DNA of 7,207 nucleotides from SAR324 cluster bacterium (GCA_012797725.1 JAAZON010000452.1:1-7207), one strand, 5' to 3'. Positions 1 through 7,190 are shown, counted from the stretch's first letter. Numbers and translations are program-made. The notes: generated by a model from the sequence alone, not told the origin.

Positions 1-355
1 CACCTGCACCCGCTCGAATTTCCAAGATAATATTCTTATCATCATTTGGATCTTTGGGCAAAAGAAGCACCTGCAAACATTTCTCTAAACCATGAATTTC
101 CTGTTCCAAAAAACGGATCTCATCTTTGGCCATACTAGACATCTCAGGATCTCCACTTTCAAGCAGTTCTTTAGTTCCCAAGAGTTCTTCTGATGCTTTC
201 TTGTAGGCCCTGTAAGTTGCAACTATCTCTTGCAAGTCTTTATGCTCTTTTGTGTATTTTTGTAACAAATCTCGATTGCCGATAATATCCGGCTGCGTGA
301 GCTTAAAACTCACCTCCTCGAAGCGCTTTTCAACTTCCTCTAATTTCTGCCACAT
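1..355 (-). CDS. prfA: Peptide chain release factor 1, N-terminal part (runs off left edge)
   Basis: Release factor 1 recognises UAA and UAG stop codons in the ribosomal A site and triggers peptide release in the cytoplasm. Only the first 118 codons are in the window, reading leftwards from ATG at 355-353. The visible part is the charged, helical N-terminal domain (about residues 1-95). It is followed by the family signature LLLPKDPNDDKN (about 98-109) and LEIRAGAG (about 111-118), which continues as GGDEA in the family. The stop-codon recognition loop and the catalytic GGQ lie outside the window, so completeness cannot be judged. The spacing of the signature from the start matches RF1 and not RF2. 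The ATG lies 2 nt after the TAA of the upstream serine-hydrolase-like gene, and only a weak Shine-Dalgarno (TTGGA) precedes it, so translational coupling is likely. Identity is secure; the exact start is probable. Confidence 0.95.
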   Translation of the reverse strand, partial: MWQKLEEVEKRFEEVSFKLTQPDIIGNRDLLQKYTKEHKDLQEIVATYRAYKKASEELLGTKELLESGDPEMSSMAKDEIRFLEQEIHGLEKCLQVLLLPKDPNDDKNIILEIRAGAG

Positions 356-357
356 AT

Positions 358-1533
358 TTATCCAAGTGTCTGGAGAACAGCCTGGTGAAGTTCTGATCGA
401 AAAGAAAATATTTTTCTGTTTGCCCTCGTTGGATGTATTCGATTCGTAAGTAATATGATATCCACTCCACTATCAGGCTCAATCCAGAGTGAACACCCAG
501 TAAATCCACAACATCCGACAGCCCGTTCGCTCAAGCCAGAATGCTCCAGCCCATTTTCTGCACATGGAGAGTCCCAACCATACTTCCAACTTCCTTCCAC
601 TCCTTCTACGCCATTCCAGAATCGCGCAACAACCTTTCGAGTCAAAAAAGTAGAATTACTTCTATAGGCTGCAATCAATTCTGACGCAAACTTGTGGAGA
701 TCTCCAGCTGAAGCAAAAAGCCCTGCATGCCCAGCAATTCCTCCTATCGCCCAAGCATTTTCGTCTTGCACTTCACCACACATTACACGCTTACGGAGAG
801 AACAATCTTCGGTTGGTGCAATAAGATCGGTCACAGGATGTATGCCCCTTCGTTTAATCATTGACAAGTCAACATAGCTCGTACTTTTCAAACCCAAGGG
901 TTGAGCAACATTTTTCATAAAAGCTTTGTCAAGAGACAATCCTGTAAGCATCTCAATTAGCTGCCCTAAAAGAATTAAACCAATCTCACTGTACATCTGC
1001 CTAGTGCCAGGCTCATATTTAAGCGCAAGGCGTTGAATCAATCCATATACTTGGTCACGAGCTCCGCGACTCGTTACAATTCCCAGTCTGGGCCCCGCAT
1101 TTTCCCTCAACAAGTCTTCGTAAAACGGTATTGAAGCTGGAAGACCCGCGGTATGAGAAAGAAGTTGGCCAATAGTAATTGAAGATTTATTATGAACACC
1201 AAAAGTTTGAAGAAAACGAATGACTTTGTCTTCCAGTGAGAGCTTTCCTGCTTCGATTAATTTCATCACTAAAGTCGCTGTCACAACTACCCCTGTCAAT
1301 TGAGCAATGTCAAAGACAGTGCCAACCTCCATTAATTGCAAATCAGCATTTTTTATTCCTTTGCTGCTTTTATAACCAGCGGCCTCGTGAAAAAGTATAC
1401 CCCCATCTCTACCCACAAGAAGTACAGCACCCGGAAAGACACCATCTTCCACCCCTTTTTCAAGAATGCCTCTAATATTTGCAAAGGTATTGGTCGTCTT
1501 CATAACTGCCTTAGTTCGGGGTGATTCACTCAC
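358..1533 (-). CDS. Serine-hydrolase/beta-lactamase-fold protein with degenerate active site
   Basis: This 391-residue protein belongs to the serine hydrolase (class C beta-lactamase/penicillin-binding-protein-like, EstB-type) family. Members normally hydrolyse esters, peptides or beta-lactams using SxxK, YxN/YxD and HTG/KTG motifs. Visible fold signatures, numbered from the GTG start: GVFPGAVLLVGRDG (31-44), TVFDIAQLTG (72-81), LLSHTAGLPA (124-133), YSEIGLILLGQLIE (181-194), GGIAGHAGLFASAGDLHKF (264-282) and CGFTGCSLWIEP (342-353). At the nucleophile motif the usual S-L-T-K reads Q78-L-T-G81, the second motif is Y181-S-E183, and the third is C341-C-G343 instead of H-T-G. The protein is therefore probably catalytically inactive although its frame is intact. 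No signal peptide is evident from this start, suggesting a cytoplasmic location. GTG at 1533 is chosen because GGAGGA sits 7 nt upstream. An in-frame ATG at 1503 is the alternative. It forms a probable operon with prfA, 2 nt downstream. Its function is unknown. Confidence 0.85.
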   Translation of the reverse strand: MSESPRTKAVMKTTNTFANIRGILEKGVEDGVFPGAVLLVGRDGGILFHEAAGYKSSKGIKNADLQLMEVGTVFDIAQLTGVVVTATLVMKLIEAGKLSLEDKVIRFLQTFGVHNKSSITIGQLLSHTAGLPASIPFYEDLLRENAGPRLGIVTSRGARDQVYGLIQRLALKYEPGTRQMYSEIGLILLGQLIEMLTGLSLDKAFMKNVAQPLGLKSTSYVDLSMIKRRGIHPVTDLIAPTEDCSLRKRVMCGEVQDENAWAIGGIAGHAGLFASAGDLHKFASELIAAYRSNSTFLTRKVVARFWNGVEGVEGSWKYGWDSPCAENGLEHSGLSERAVGCCGFTGCSLWIEPDSGVDIILLTNRIHPTRANRKIFSFRSELHQAVLQTLG

Positions 1534-1540
1534 GTGACTT

Positions 1541-1546
1541 TCCTCC
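1541..1546 (-). promoter_or_regulatory. Ribosome binding site fixing the hydrolase start
   Basis: On the minus strand GGAGGA lies 7 nt before GTG at 1533-1531. No comparable site precedes the in-frame ATG at 1503 or the far-upstream ATG at 1740. Residues upstream of the GTG look unlike this family, so the site decides the start. Confidence 0.75.
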
Positions 1547-1711
1547 AGAAAATATAGTTTCTGTACTACGAAATCCTTAATGTAAAACGGTATTTCCCCT
1601 AAAAACAAGTGGCGAGAGGTCAAGCTCAAATAAATATATAGTAACCCTTTTAAGCTATTGCGATGGCCAAGGTAACATTGAACAGAGTTGTTATCTCTAA
1701 AAAAGTGTTTG

Positions 1712-1740
1712 CATTTAGACATTAAAAGCACTATTTTCAA
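1712..1740 (-). promoter_or_regulatory. Possible sigma70-type promoter for hydrolase-prfA
   Basis: On the minus strand TTGAAA (1740-1735) is followed after 17 nt by TAAATG (1717-1712). The -35 box matches 5 of 6 consensus bases, but the -10 box matches only about 3 of 6, so this is tentative. It would leave a leader of roughly 170 nt before the GTG at 1533. It lies close to and divergent from the candidate groES heat-shock promoter. Confidence 0.2.
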
Positions 1741-1745
1741 CCAAG

Positions 1746-1776
1746 CCCTTGAAATGCGTTTTTATGATGTGCATAT
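1746..1776 (+). promoter_or_regulatory. Candidate sigma32 (RpoH)-type heat-shock promoter for groESL
   Basis: CCCTTGAA at 1746-1753 matches the RpoH -35 consensus exactly. After 15 nt, GTGCATAT at 1769-1776 matches the CATNT half of the -10 consensus CCCCATNT but not its C-rich front. The spacing is at the long end of the usual range. Its position upstream of groES fits. Transcription would begin near 1783 and give a leader of about 165 nt. The -35 half is convincing and the -10 half is not. Confidence 0.45.
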
Positions 1777-1778
1777 AC

Positions 1779-1816
1779 ATGGCGCGCCGAGCTAATTCTG
1801 CTATAGCAGGAGCCAT
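1779..1816 (+). other. Inverted repeats in the groES leader
   Basis: ATGGC at 1779-1783 can pair with GCCAT at 1812-1816, enclosing a perfect 12-bp palindrome, CTGCTATAGCAG (1798-1809). The palindrome could fold as a 4-bp RNA stem with a TATA loop or act as a DNA operator dyad. The 8-bp palindrome GGCGCGCC is at 1781-1788. No known operator consensus is recognised. Confidence 0.3.
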
Positions 1817-1880
1817 CAATTCCACTAAGAGCAGGCAGATAGGCGTTATACGTGATTTCAATAACTTAACTACTTGGTAC

Positions 1881-1920
1881 TTCGGATATCCTCCCACTCT
1901 AGGGATGGGGTGGTGCCGAA
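1881..1920 (+). other. Imperfect RNA hairpin upstream of the groES ribosome binding site
   Basis: TTCGG (1881-1885) pairs with CCGAA (1916-1920), CC (1890-1891) with GG (1912-1913) and CCC (1893-1895) with GGG (1908-1910), with small internal loops between them and a 12-nt apical loop. It ends 15 nt before the groES Shine-Dalgarno. There is no T-tract, so it is not an intrinsic terminator. It could stabilise the leader or regulate translation. CTCC within it (1891-1894) could alternatively pair with GGAG of the Shine-Dalgarno. Confidence 0.35.
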
Positions 1921-1949
1921 CGACAATTATATAATAAGGAGAATGTGGT

Positions 1950-2252
1950 ATGGGTGACAAAAAATCAAAAATTCGACCGCTTCAAGATCGGCTTATAGTC
2001 GAAAGGGTCGATAGCGAAGAAAAGACAAGTGCCGGTATTTATATACCTGATACTGCTAAAGAAAAGCCACAACAGGGTAAAGTGGTTGCAGTTGGTAAAG
2101 GGAAAGTTCGCGAAGATGGCTCTATACAGCCTCTTGATTTGAAACCCGGCGATACCATTTTATTTGGGAAGTACTCGGGAACTGAAATTAAAATCGACGG
2201 CAATGAATATCTAATCATGCGCGAAGATGATGTGTTGGGAGTGCTTGAATAA
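1950..2252 (+). CDS. groES: Co-chaperonin GroES (Hsp10)
   Basis: GroES forms the heptameric lid that closes the GroEL folding chamber in the cytoplasm. The 100-residue product has the usual length. [17 protein letters not shown] (10-26) opens the beta-barrel. The mobile loop runs from about 22 to 39 and carries the GroEL-binding hydrophobic segment as G29-I-Y-I32, where E. coli has [18 protein letters not shown] (40-52) and the closing [12 protein letters not shown] (89-100) are typical. The N-terminus carries a few extra charged residues (GDKKSK). ATG at 1950 is supported by AAGGAG at 1936-1941, 8 nt upstream. An out-of-frame ATG at 1943 is too close to that site to be used. groEL starts 45 nt after the stop with no terminator between, giving the standard bicistronic operon. 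Expression is probably heat-inducible from the CCCTTGAA element upstream. Confidence 0.98.
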   Translation: MGDKKSKIRPLQDRLIVERVDSEEKTSAGIYIPDTAKEKPQQGKVVAVGKGKVREDGSIQPLDLKPGDTILFGKYSGTEIKIDGNEYLIMREDDVLGVLE

Positions 2253-2285
2253 GAGCTCCCCTAATTTAACGGATTTTTTAATTAA

Positions 2286-3950
<1,665 letters not shown>

Positions 3951-3970
3951 TATCTGCGCATTTTTCTCAT

Positions 3971-3993
3971 AGTGGTGAAATCTTTTCACCACT
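3971..3993 (+). terminator. First hairpin after groEL
   Basis: A perfect 10-bp stem, AGTGGTGAAA (3971-3980) with TTTCACCACT (3984-3993), encloses a TCT loop. It starts 21 nt after the groEL stop. Only a broken pyrimidine run (TTCTCTC) follows, so it may mainly protect the mRNA 3' end or act as a backup terminator. Confidence 0.6.
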
Positions 3994-4000
3994 TTCTCTC

Positions 4001-4033
4001 AAAAGAGGCTACCAAAAGTGGCCTCTTTTTTTT
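4001..4033 (+). terminator. Strong rho-independent terminator of groESL
   Basis: AAAAGAGGCTAC (4001-4012) pairs with GTGGCCTCTTTT (4018-4029), a 12-bp stem with one T-G wobble and a 5-nt loop. A run of eight T follows at 4026-4033. The A-rich left arm and T-rich right arm could also work on the opposite strand, where it would lie beyond the convergent 4197-5099 gene. Confidence 0.9.
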
Positions 4034-4044
4034 CCCCCAACAAA

Positions 4045-4074
4045 ATGACATGCGTGGACGTTCTTGTGTATAAA
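4045..4074 (+). promoter_or_regulatory. Orphan sigma70-like promoter downstream of groEL
   Basis: ATGACA (4045-4050, 5 of 6 to TTGACA) and TATAAA (4069-4074, 5 of 6 to TATAAT) are separated by 18 nt. The predicted start near 4081 has no plus-strand gene behind it. A transcript would contain small hairpins (GCCT/AGGC at 4081-4093, TGAG-GAAA-CTCA at 4156-4167 and ACCCCC/GGGGGT at 4130-4135/4168-4173) and would run antisense into the 3' end of the 4197-5099 gene. The match may be chance in an AT-rich gap. Confidence 0.3.
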
Positions 4075-4196
4075 GTCTACGCCTTTATGAGGCATGTGAA
4101 ATGCTGTAGTATCTCATCTTCAAGCGGTCACCCCCCCCTTTCTTTGATGTCCCAATGAGGAAACTCAGGGGGTCCTAAATTGAGAAATTCCGAATT

Positions 4197-5099
4197 TCAC
4201 TCATCTCTTGCTTTACACATATTCTGTAGATGAATCCAAAAGCCTTTAGTTCCCCCTAAAACGTGCGAGAGTTTTGCAGCTAATTCTTCATCCACTTCTT
4301 TTAATCCACCTAAGAGCTCTTCAAAATCAGTAGCTTCAATTCCAAGATGAGCTCGAATTACATCCTTACTAAGCTTTCTTTCATCAATCATTCTCTGAAT
4401 CGCTTCGCCTGGATGCTGCAATTTATCTTTTCTTCGCTTCCTGGATTTTCGTGCTGTATTTTCTTTAGGAATTGGCACATTGGTGAATTTATCAATCAAA
4501 GCCTCTTCATACAGATCCGGTATACTTTCAGATATTACCTGCAATTGGCCACAGGTTTCCCGGAGCCATTTCATTGTGTAACCGCCAGACTCTGCGGAAA
4601 CTCCTCGATAAAGTTCATTTACGCGCTGATCTATTGCATTAATAACATCATTCACCAAGAAACCAAGGACCGCCCTTTTTTTCTCTTCTTCTTCAACTTT
4701 TTTTCTATGTTCAGCCCGCAAAGTAACAAGAAAATCTGTGAGTTTTTCTGCTACATAGGGTTCCGCCACAAAACCATCGATTCCTGAAAGATACAGCCCA
4801 GCAACATACGTGCTTTCTTGATGCGCACCTTTAAGAATAAGAATATAAAACGCCTTGCGCCCAGACTGACGTTGTTTGACTTTCTTAATCAGGGACATTA
4901 TTGAGGATTGCTCAAAGTCTGATGCAATGAATACTCCATCGTAACCTTCGTCCATTGCAAGCAGTTCCTCCTCGGCATCAAATAAATTACGGACACTATG
5001 AATTTCGTTCTTGAAAATTATATTTTTGAGAGTCTCCTTAAGCCGAGCTCGAGCTTGTACATCGGAATCAATTATTAATGCTTTAAACGAGTCAATCAC
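4197..5099 (-). CDS. Degenerate receiver domain fused to HigA/VapI-type HTH domain
   Basis: This 300-residue protein is probably a DNA-binding regulator whose targets are unknown. Residues 1-128 look like a CheY-type receiver: FKALIIDSDVQAR (5-17) supplies the first strand and an acidic pocket (D11, D13), YDGVFIASDF (53-62) is the third strand, and GFVAEPYVAEKL (109-120) is the fifth-strand region. The phospho-acceptor position reads A59-S60 with an Asp only at 61, the switch Thr/Ser is K90, and the conserved K-P is E113-P114. Phosphorylation-based signalling is therefore doubtful. A charged helix (129-142), a helical middle and a very basic linker (217-226) follow. Residues 229-295 match the HigA/VapI XRE-type HTH, from HPGEAIQRMID to GFWIHLQN. 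GTG at 5099 is preceded by AGGG at 6 nt. No HigB toxin lies beside it. It converges on groESL and diverges from nadD. The HTH call is firm and the receiver call is fairly firm. Confidence 0.8.
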   Translation of the reverse strand: MIDSFKALIIDSDVQARARLKETLKNIIFKNEIHSVRNLFDAEEELLAMDEGYDGVFIASDFEQSSIMSLIKKVKQRQSGRKAFYILILKGAHQESTYVAGLYLSGIDGFVAEPYVAEKLTDFLVTLRAEHRKKVEEEEKKRAVLGFLVNDVINAIDQRVNELYRGVSAESGGYTMKWLRETCGQLQVISESIPDLYEEALIDKFTNVPIPKENTARKSRKRRKDKLQHPGEAIQRMIDERKLSKDVIRAHLGIEATDFEELLGGLKEVDEELAAKLSHVLGGTKGFWIHLQNMCKARDE

Positions 5100-5220
5100 T
5101 AAACACCCTATTACTTTGGTTCACCGGCCAGACAGGCTTGTCCTACTTAGCCTTCTTGTCCCATATAGCCTTGGCGGCATGGAAAGCAAAGAAAATGTTT
5201 TGGCCCTCCATTTTTAACAT
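5092..5220 (-). other. Doubtful leader ORF interrupted by TAG
   Basis: On the minus strand ATG at 5220 opens a 25-codon frame (MLKMEGQNIFFAFHAAKAIW, then DKKAK) ending in TAG at 5145-5143. The same frame continues (DKPVWPVNQSNRVFSD) to TGA at 5094-5092, overlapping the GTG start of the receiver-HTH gene by 8 nt. The ribosome binding site is weak (AGG about 8 nt upstream). It could be a short leader peptide, a decayed small gene or chance. No family is recognised. Confidence 0.2.
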
Positions 5221-5249
5221 TCCCAAACCTAATGAGCAGATACCTATTC

Positions 5250-5278
5250 TTAATAACGCAATAAAGAGCCTATGGCAA
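5250..5278 (-). promoter_or_regulatory. Probable sigma70-type promoter of the receiver-HTH gene
   Basis: On the minus strand TTGCCA (5278-5273, 5 of 6 to consensus) and TATTAA (5255-5250, 4 of 6) are separated by exactly 17 nt. Transcription would start near 5243, leaving a leader of about 145 nt that contains the doubtful small ORF. Confidence 0.4.
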
Positions 5279-5326
5279 AGGATTAAAAACTTTTGAAGAC
5301 GTGGGTTGCTAAGACTCTGTCAACAC

Positions 5327-5405
5327 CGTCATTGCGAGGGCACGATAGTGACCGTGGCAATTTCTAAGTTCAGATTGTCAAGTCGTTGCGGGCTCGCAAT
5401 ACGTG
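5327..5405 (+). repeat. Imperfect palindromic repeat of the TCATTGCGAG type
   Basis: The element begins CGTCATTGCGAGG (5327-5339) and ends GCTCGCAATACGTG (5392-5405). ATTGCGAG (5331-5338) and CTCGCAAT (5393-5400) are perfect inverted copies, and the inner GTGGCAAT (5354-5361) roughly mirrors GATTGTCAAG (5373-5382). Elements bounded by TCATTGCGAG recur many times in intergenic regions of several bacterial groups, so this is probably one degenerate copy of a dispersed, possibly MITE-like repeat. Only one copy is in the window, so the dispersed nature is inferred. It lies in the gap between two divergent genes. Confidence 0.55.
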
Positions 5406-5475
5406 AACGTGTACGTTTTTAAAGAACTAGTTGAAATTATGGTGTATTCTGAGACAATAAGAGGTGAGGTGAATT

Positions 5476-6144
5476 GTGTACGATGAAGGTGATATGCCTA
5501 GAGAAAATGATAAGTTGATTAGAGATCTTTCACTAATTAGTGGAAGAATTGGCATACTGGGAGGCACCTTTGATCCTCTTCATAAGGGTCATCTAGAGAT
5601 AGCCCGTTACGCCATGAAACGAGAAAGCTTGAATCTAGTGCTTTTCATACCAAATAAAAAGAATCCCTTGAAATCTGAGTTCCCATTTTCTGACGATTCT
5701 ACAAGACTTGAAATGTTGTTATTAGGACTTAAAGATGAGCCTTGTTTCTTCGCGTCAGACATAGAGCTGAATGCTGAAAATTGCTCATACTCGGTTGATA
5801 CGCTAAAGAAGATAAAGGCCACTGTTTCAACTGAGAGCATGCTTTTCTTTATAGTTGGGTCTGATATACTTCCCACTTTACACCTTTGGAAAGATTTCAA
5901 GGATATTTTTAATTTAGCAACAGTTGTAACGGTGGCAAGAAGAGAGTTTCCACTTGAAAAGTTTGACACTTTGTCTCCAGTTATTCCGCCTGAATATATT
6001 AGGATGTTAAAGGAGCATTATATTGGATCAGAATTCATAGATTTCTCTGCGTCATCTTTTAGAAACATGCACCATGGAACTCATCGATATGATATGCTTC
6101 CAAGTGCTGTGGCTGATTATATTAAAGAGAGAAAATTGTACTGA
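5476..6144 (+). CDS. nadD: Nicotinate-nucleotide adenylyltransferase
   Basis: NadD transfers AMP from ATP to nicotinate mononucleotide, giving deamido-NAD in cytoplasmic NAD synthesis. The 222-residue protein shows the nucleotidyltransferase signature GILGGTFDPLHKGHL (26-40) with the HxGH motif at 36-39. It also has the substrate-binding IPNKKNPLK (58-66), SYSVDTLKKI (104-113), FIVGSDILPTLHLWKDF (125-141) and the C-terminal FSASSFR (190-196), which replaces the usual ISSTxIR. The first 22 or so residues extend beyond typical NadD proteins. GTG at 5476 is chosen because GAGGT at 5466-5470 sits 5 nt upstream. ATG at 5494 (residue 7), with AAGG 4 nt before it, is a real alternative. The next gene begins 30 nt after the stop, so the two are probably co-transcribed. 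A TTGAAA at 5431-5436 could be a -35 box, but no good -10 box follows. Confidence 0.95.
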   Translation: MYDEGDMPRENDKLIRDLSLISGRIGILGGTFDPLHKGHLEIARYAMKRESLNLVLFIPNKKNPLKSEFPFSDDSTRLEMLLLGLKDEPCFFASDIELNAENCSYSVDTLKKIKATVSTESMLFFIVGSDILPTLHLWKDFKDIFNLATVVTVARREFPLEKFDTLSPVIPPEYIRMLKEHYIGSEFIDFSASSFRNMHHGTHRYDMLPSAVADYIKERKLY

Positions 6145-6174
6145 CTTGCATTTTCAAAGGGAAAACCTAATTTA

Positions 6175-7182
6175 ATGATTTATACCCCATCAGCAGAACA
6201 TATTGAACTCGCAGCAAAGCGCCTGAAAGAAGGCAAGTTAATTGTGTTTCCTACAGAAACTGTATATGGCCTAGGAGCTAACGCTTTTGACGCAGATGCT
6301 GTAAAAAAAATATTTGATGTTAAGGGTCGTCCTGCACACAATCCTCTTATCGTGCATCTAGCAGAAGCTTCTGACATTAGCCTTATAGCATGGGTGCCTG
6401 ATGAGGTGGAAACAGAAACTCCTTTTAAAGAACTCTTTTCACTCTGGCCTGGTCCATTGACTCTTGTGCTACCTGTAAAAAGCGCCGTGCCAAAAGTAGT
6501 AACTGGAGGGAAAGACAGCGTCGCTGTTAGAGTTCCAAGAAATCCAATAGCCCTGGCACTCTTAAAAGCATCGGAAGTTCCAATTGCAGCCCCAAGTGCA
6601 AATATTTCCAGTCGGATTAGTGCCACTACTGCCGTGCACGTTGAAGAAACCATAGGCCAGCAGGTCGACATGATCTTGGATGGAGGCCCTTGCGACGTAG
6701 GTGTTGAATCGACCATCCTTTCTTTGCTTGAGTGGCCGCCTCGAATCTTGATGCCAGGTGGTGTAAGTGTGGAGAGGCTCAATAAACTTCTTGGAGTTGA
6801 CTGTCGTCTTCCTGATAAAGCTTCTCTCCATAATGGGGCTGAAGACCCACTTGCCCCAGGCATGCTCAAAGAACATTATGCACCCAACACTAAACTTAGA
6901 TTCCGAGCTAGATACACTCCAAAAAAAGAAGAGAAGAGAATTGGTCTCATAAACTTTGGACCCTCTTTTGGACCACCTAATGATAATATTTCATATCAAT
7001 CAAAAATTGTGCTAAGTGAGATTGATAGTTTACAACAGGTTGCCACTCGCTTGTACTCAGCACTTTATGAAATGGACAAATTGGGATTAGATCTTATACT
7101 AATTGATTCCTGCGAAGAAAAGGGAATTGGTTTAGCCATCATGGACAGACTAAAAAGAGCTGTGGCTGCTTCGACAAACTAG
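6175..7182 (+). CDS. L-threonylcarbamoyladenylate synthase, Sua5/YwlC type
   Basis: The enzyme makes threonylcarbamoyl-AMP from threonine, bicarbonate and ATP, the first step of the t6A modification of ANN-decoding tRNAs; TsaB/TsaD/TsaE complete the pathway. At 335 residues it is the long Sua5 form and not the short TsaC. The YrdC domain (about 7-205) shows IVFPTETVYGLGANAFD (23-39), VKGRPAHNPLIVHL (49-62), LWPGPLTLVLP (90-100), VAVRVPRNP (117-125), PIAAPSANISS (136-146) and GVESTILSL (176-184). The linker carries LAPGMLKEHYAP (226-237), and the Sua5 domain (about 254-332) ends with GIGLAIMDRLKRA (317-329). ATG at 6175 is taken as the start, although its AAGGG (6157-6161) is 13 nt away, a weak site that fits coupling to nadD. 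The protein is complete and nothing essential appears missing. Confidence 0.95.
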   Translation: MIYTPSAEHIELAAKRLKEGKLIVFPTETVYGLGANAFDADAVKKIFDVKGRPAHNPLIVHLAEASDISLIAWVPDEVETETPFKELFSLWPGPLTLVLPVKSAVPKVVTGGKDSVAVRVPRNPIALALLKASEVPIAAPSANISSRISATTAVHVEETIGQQVDMILDGGPCDVGVESTILSLLEWPPRILMPGGVSVERLNKLLGVDCRLPDKASLHNGAEDPLAPGMLKEHYAPNTKLRFRARYTPKKEEKRIGLINFGPSFGPPNDNISYQSKIVLSEIDSLQQVATRLYSALYEMDKLGLDLILIDSCEEKGIGLAIMDRLKRAVAASTN

Positions 7183-7190
7183 GAGATTTT

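Noticed and set aside
1534..1740. Upstream in-frame extension of the hydrolase ORF to an ATG at 1740, adding 69 residues
   Set aside because: The added residues do not resemble the family or a clear signal peptide, and a strong GGAGGA sits 7 nt before GTG 1533. The stretch is better read as leader.
1741..1949. CIRCE/HrcA operator upstream of groES
   Set aside because: Neither TTAGCACTC nor GAGTGCTAA, nor a close variant with 9-nt spacing, was found.
1715..1960. Open frames of 81 codons (minus) and 61 codons (plus, 1749-1934) in the groES upstream region
   Set aside because: They overlap each other and the candidate promoter and leader structures, lack convincing ribosome binding sites and show no family features.
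4184..4198. GAAATT/AATTTC hairpin at the stop of the receiver-HTH gene as a terminator
   Set aside because: The stem is only 6 AT-rich pairs with a 3-nt loop and no T-run on the minus strand.
5011..5217. 68-codon plus-strand open frame across the start of the receiver-HTH gene
   Set aside because: Half lies antisense to the regulator's coding region, with no ribosome binding site or family match.
4197..5475. A HigBA toxin-antitoxin locus
   Set aside because: Only the HigA-type HTH is present, fused to a larger protein. No HigB-like ORF lies on either side within the window.
6180..6869. 229-codon minus-strand open frame inside the Sua5-type gene
   Set aside because: It is fully antisense to a well-recognised enzyme, has no recognisable motif and has shadow-type composition.
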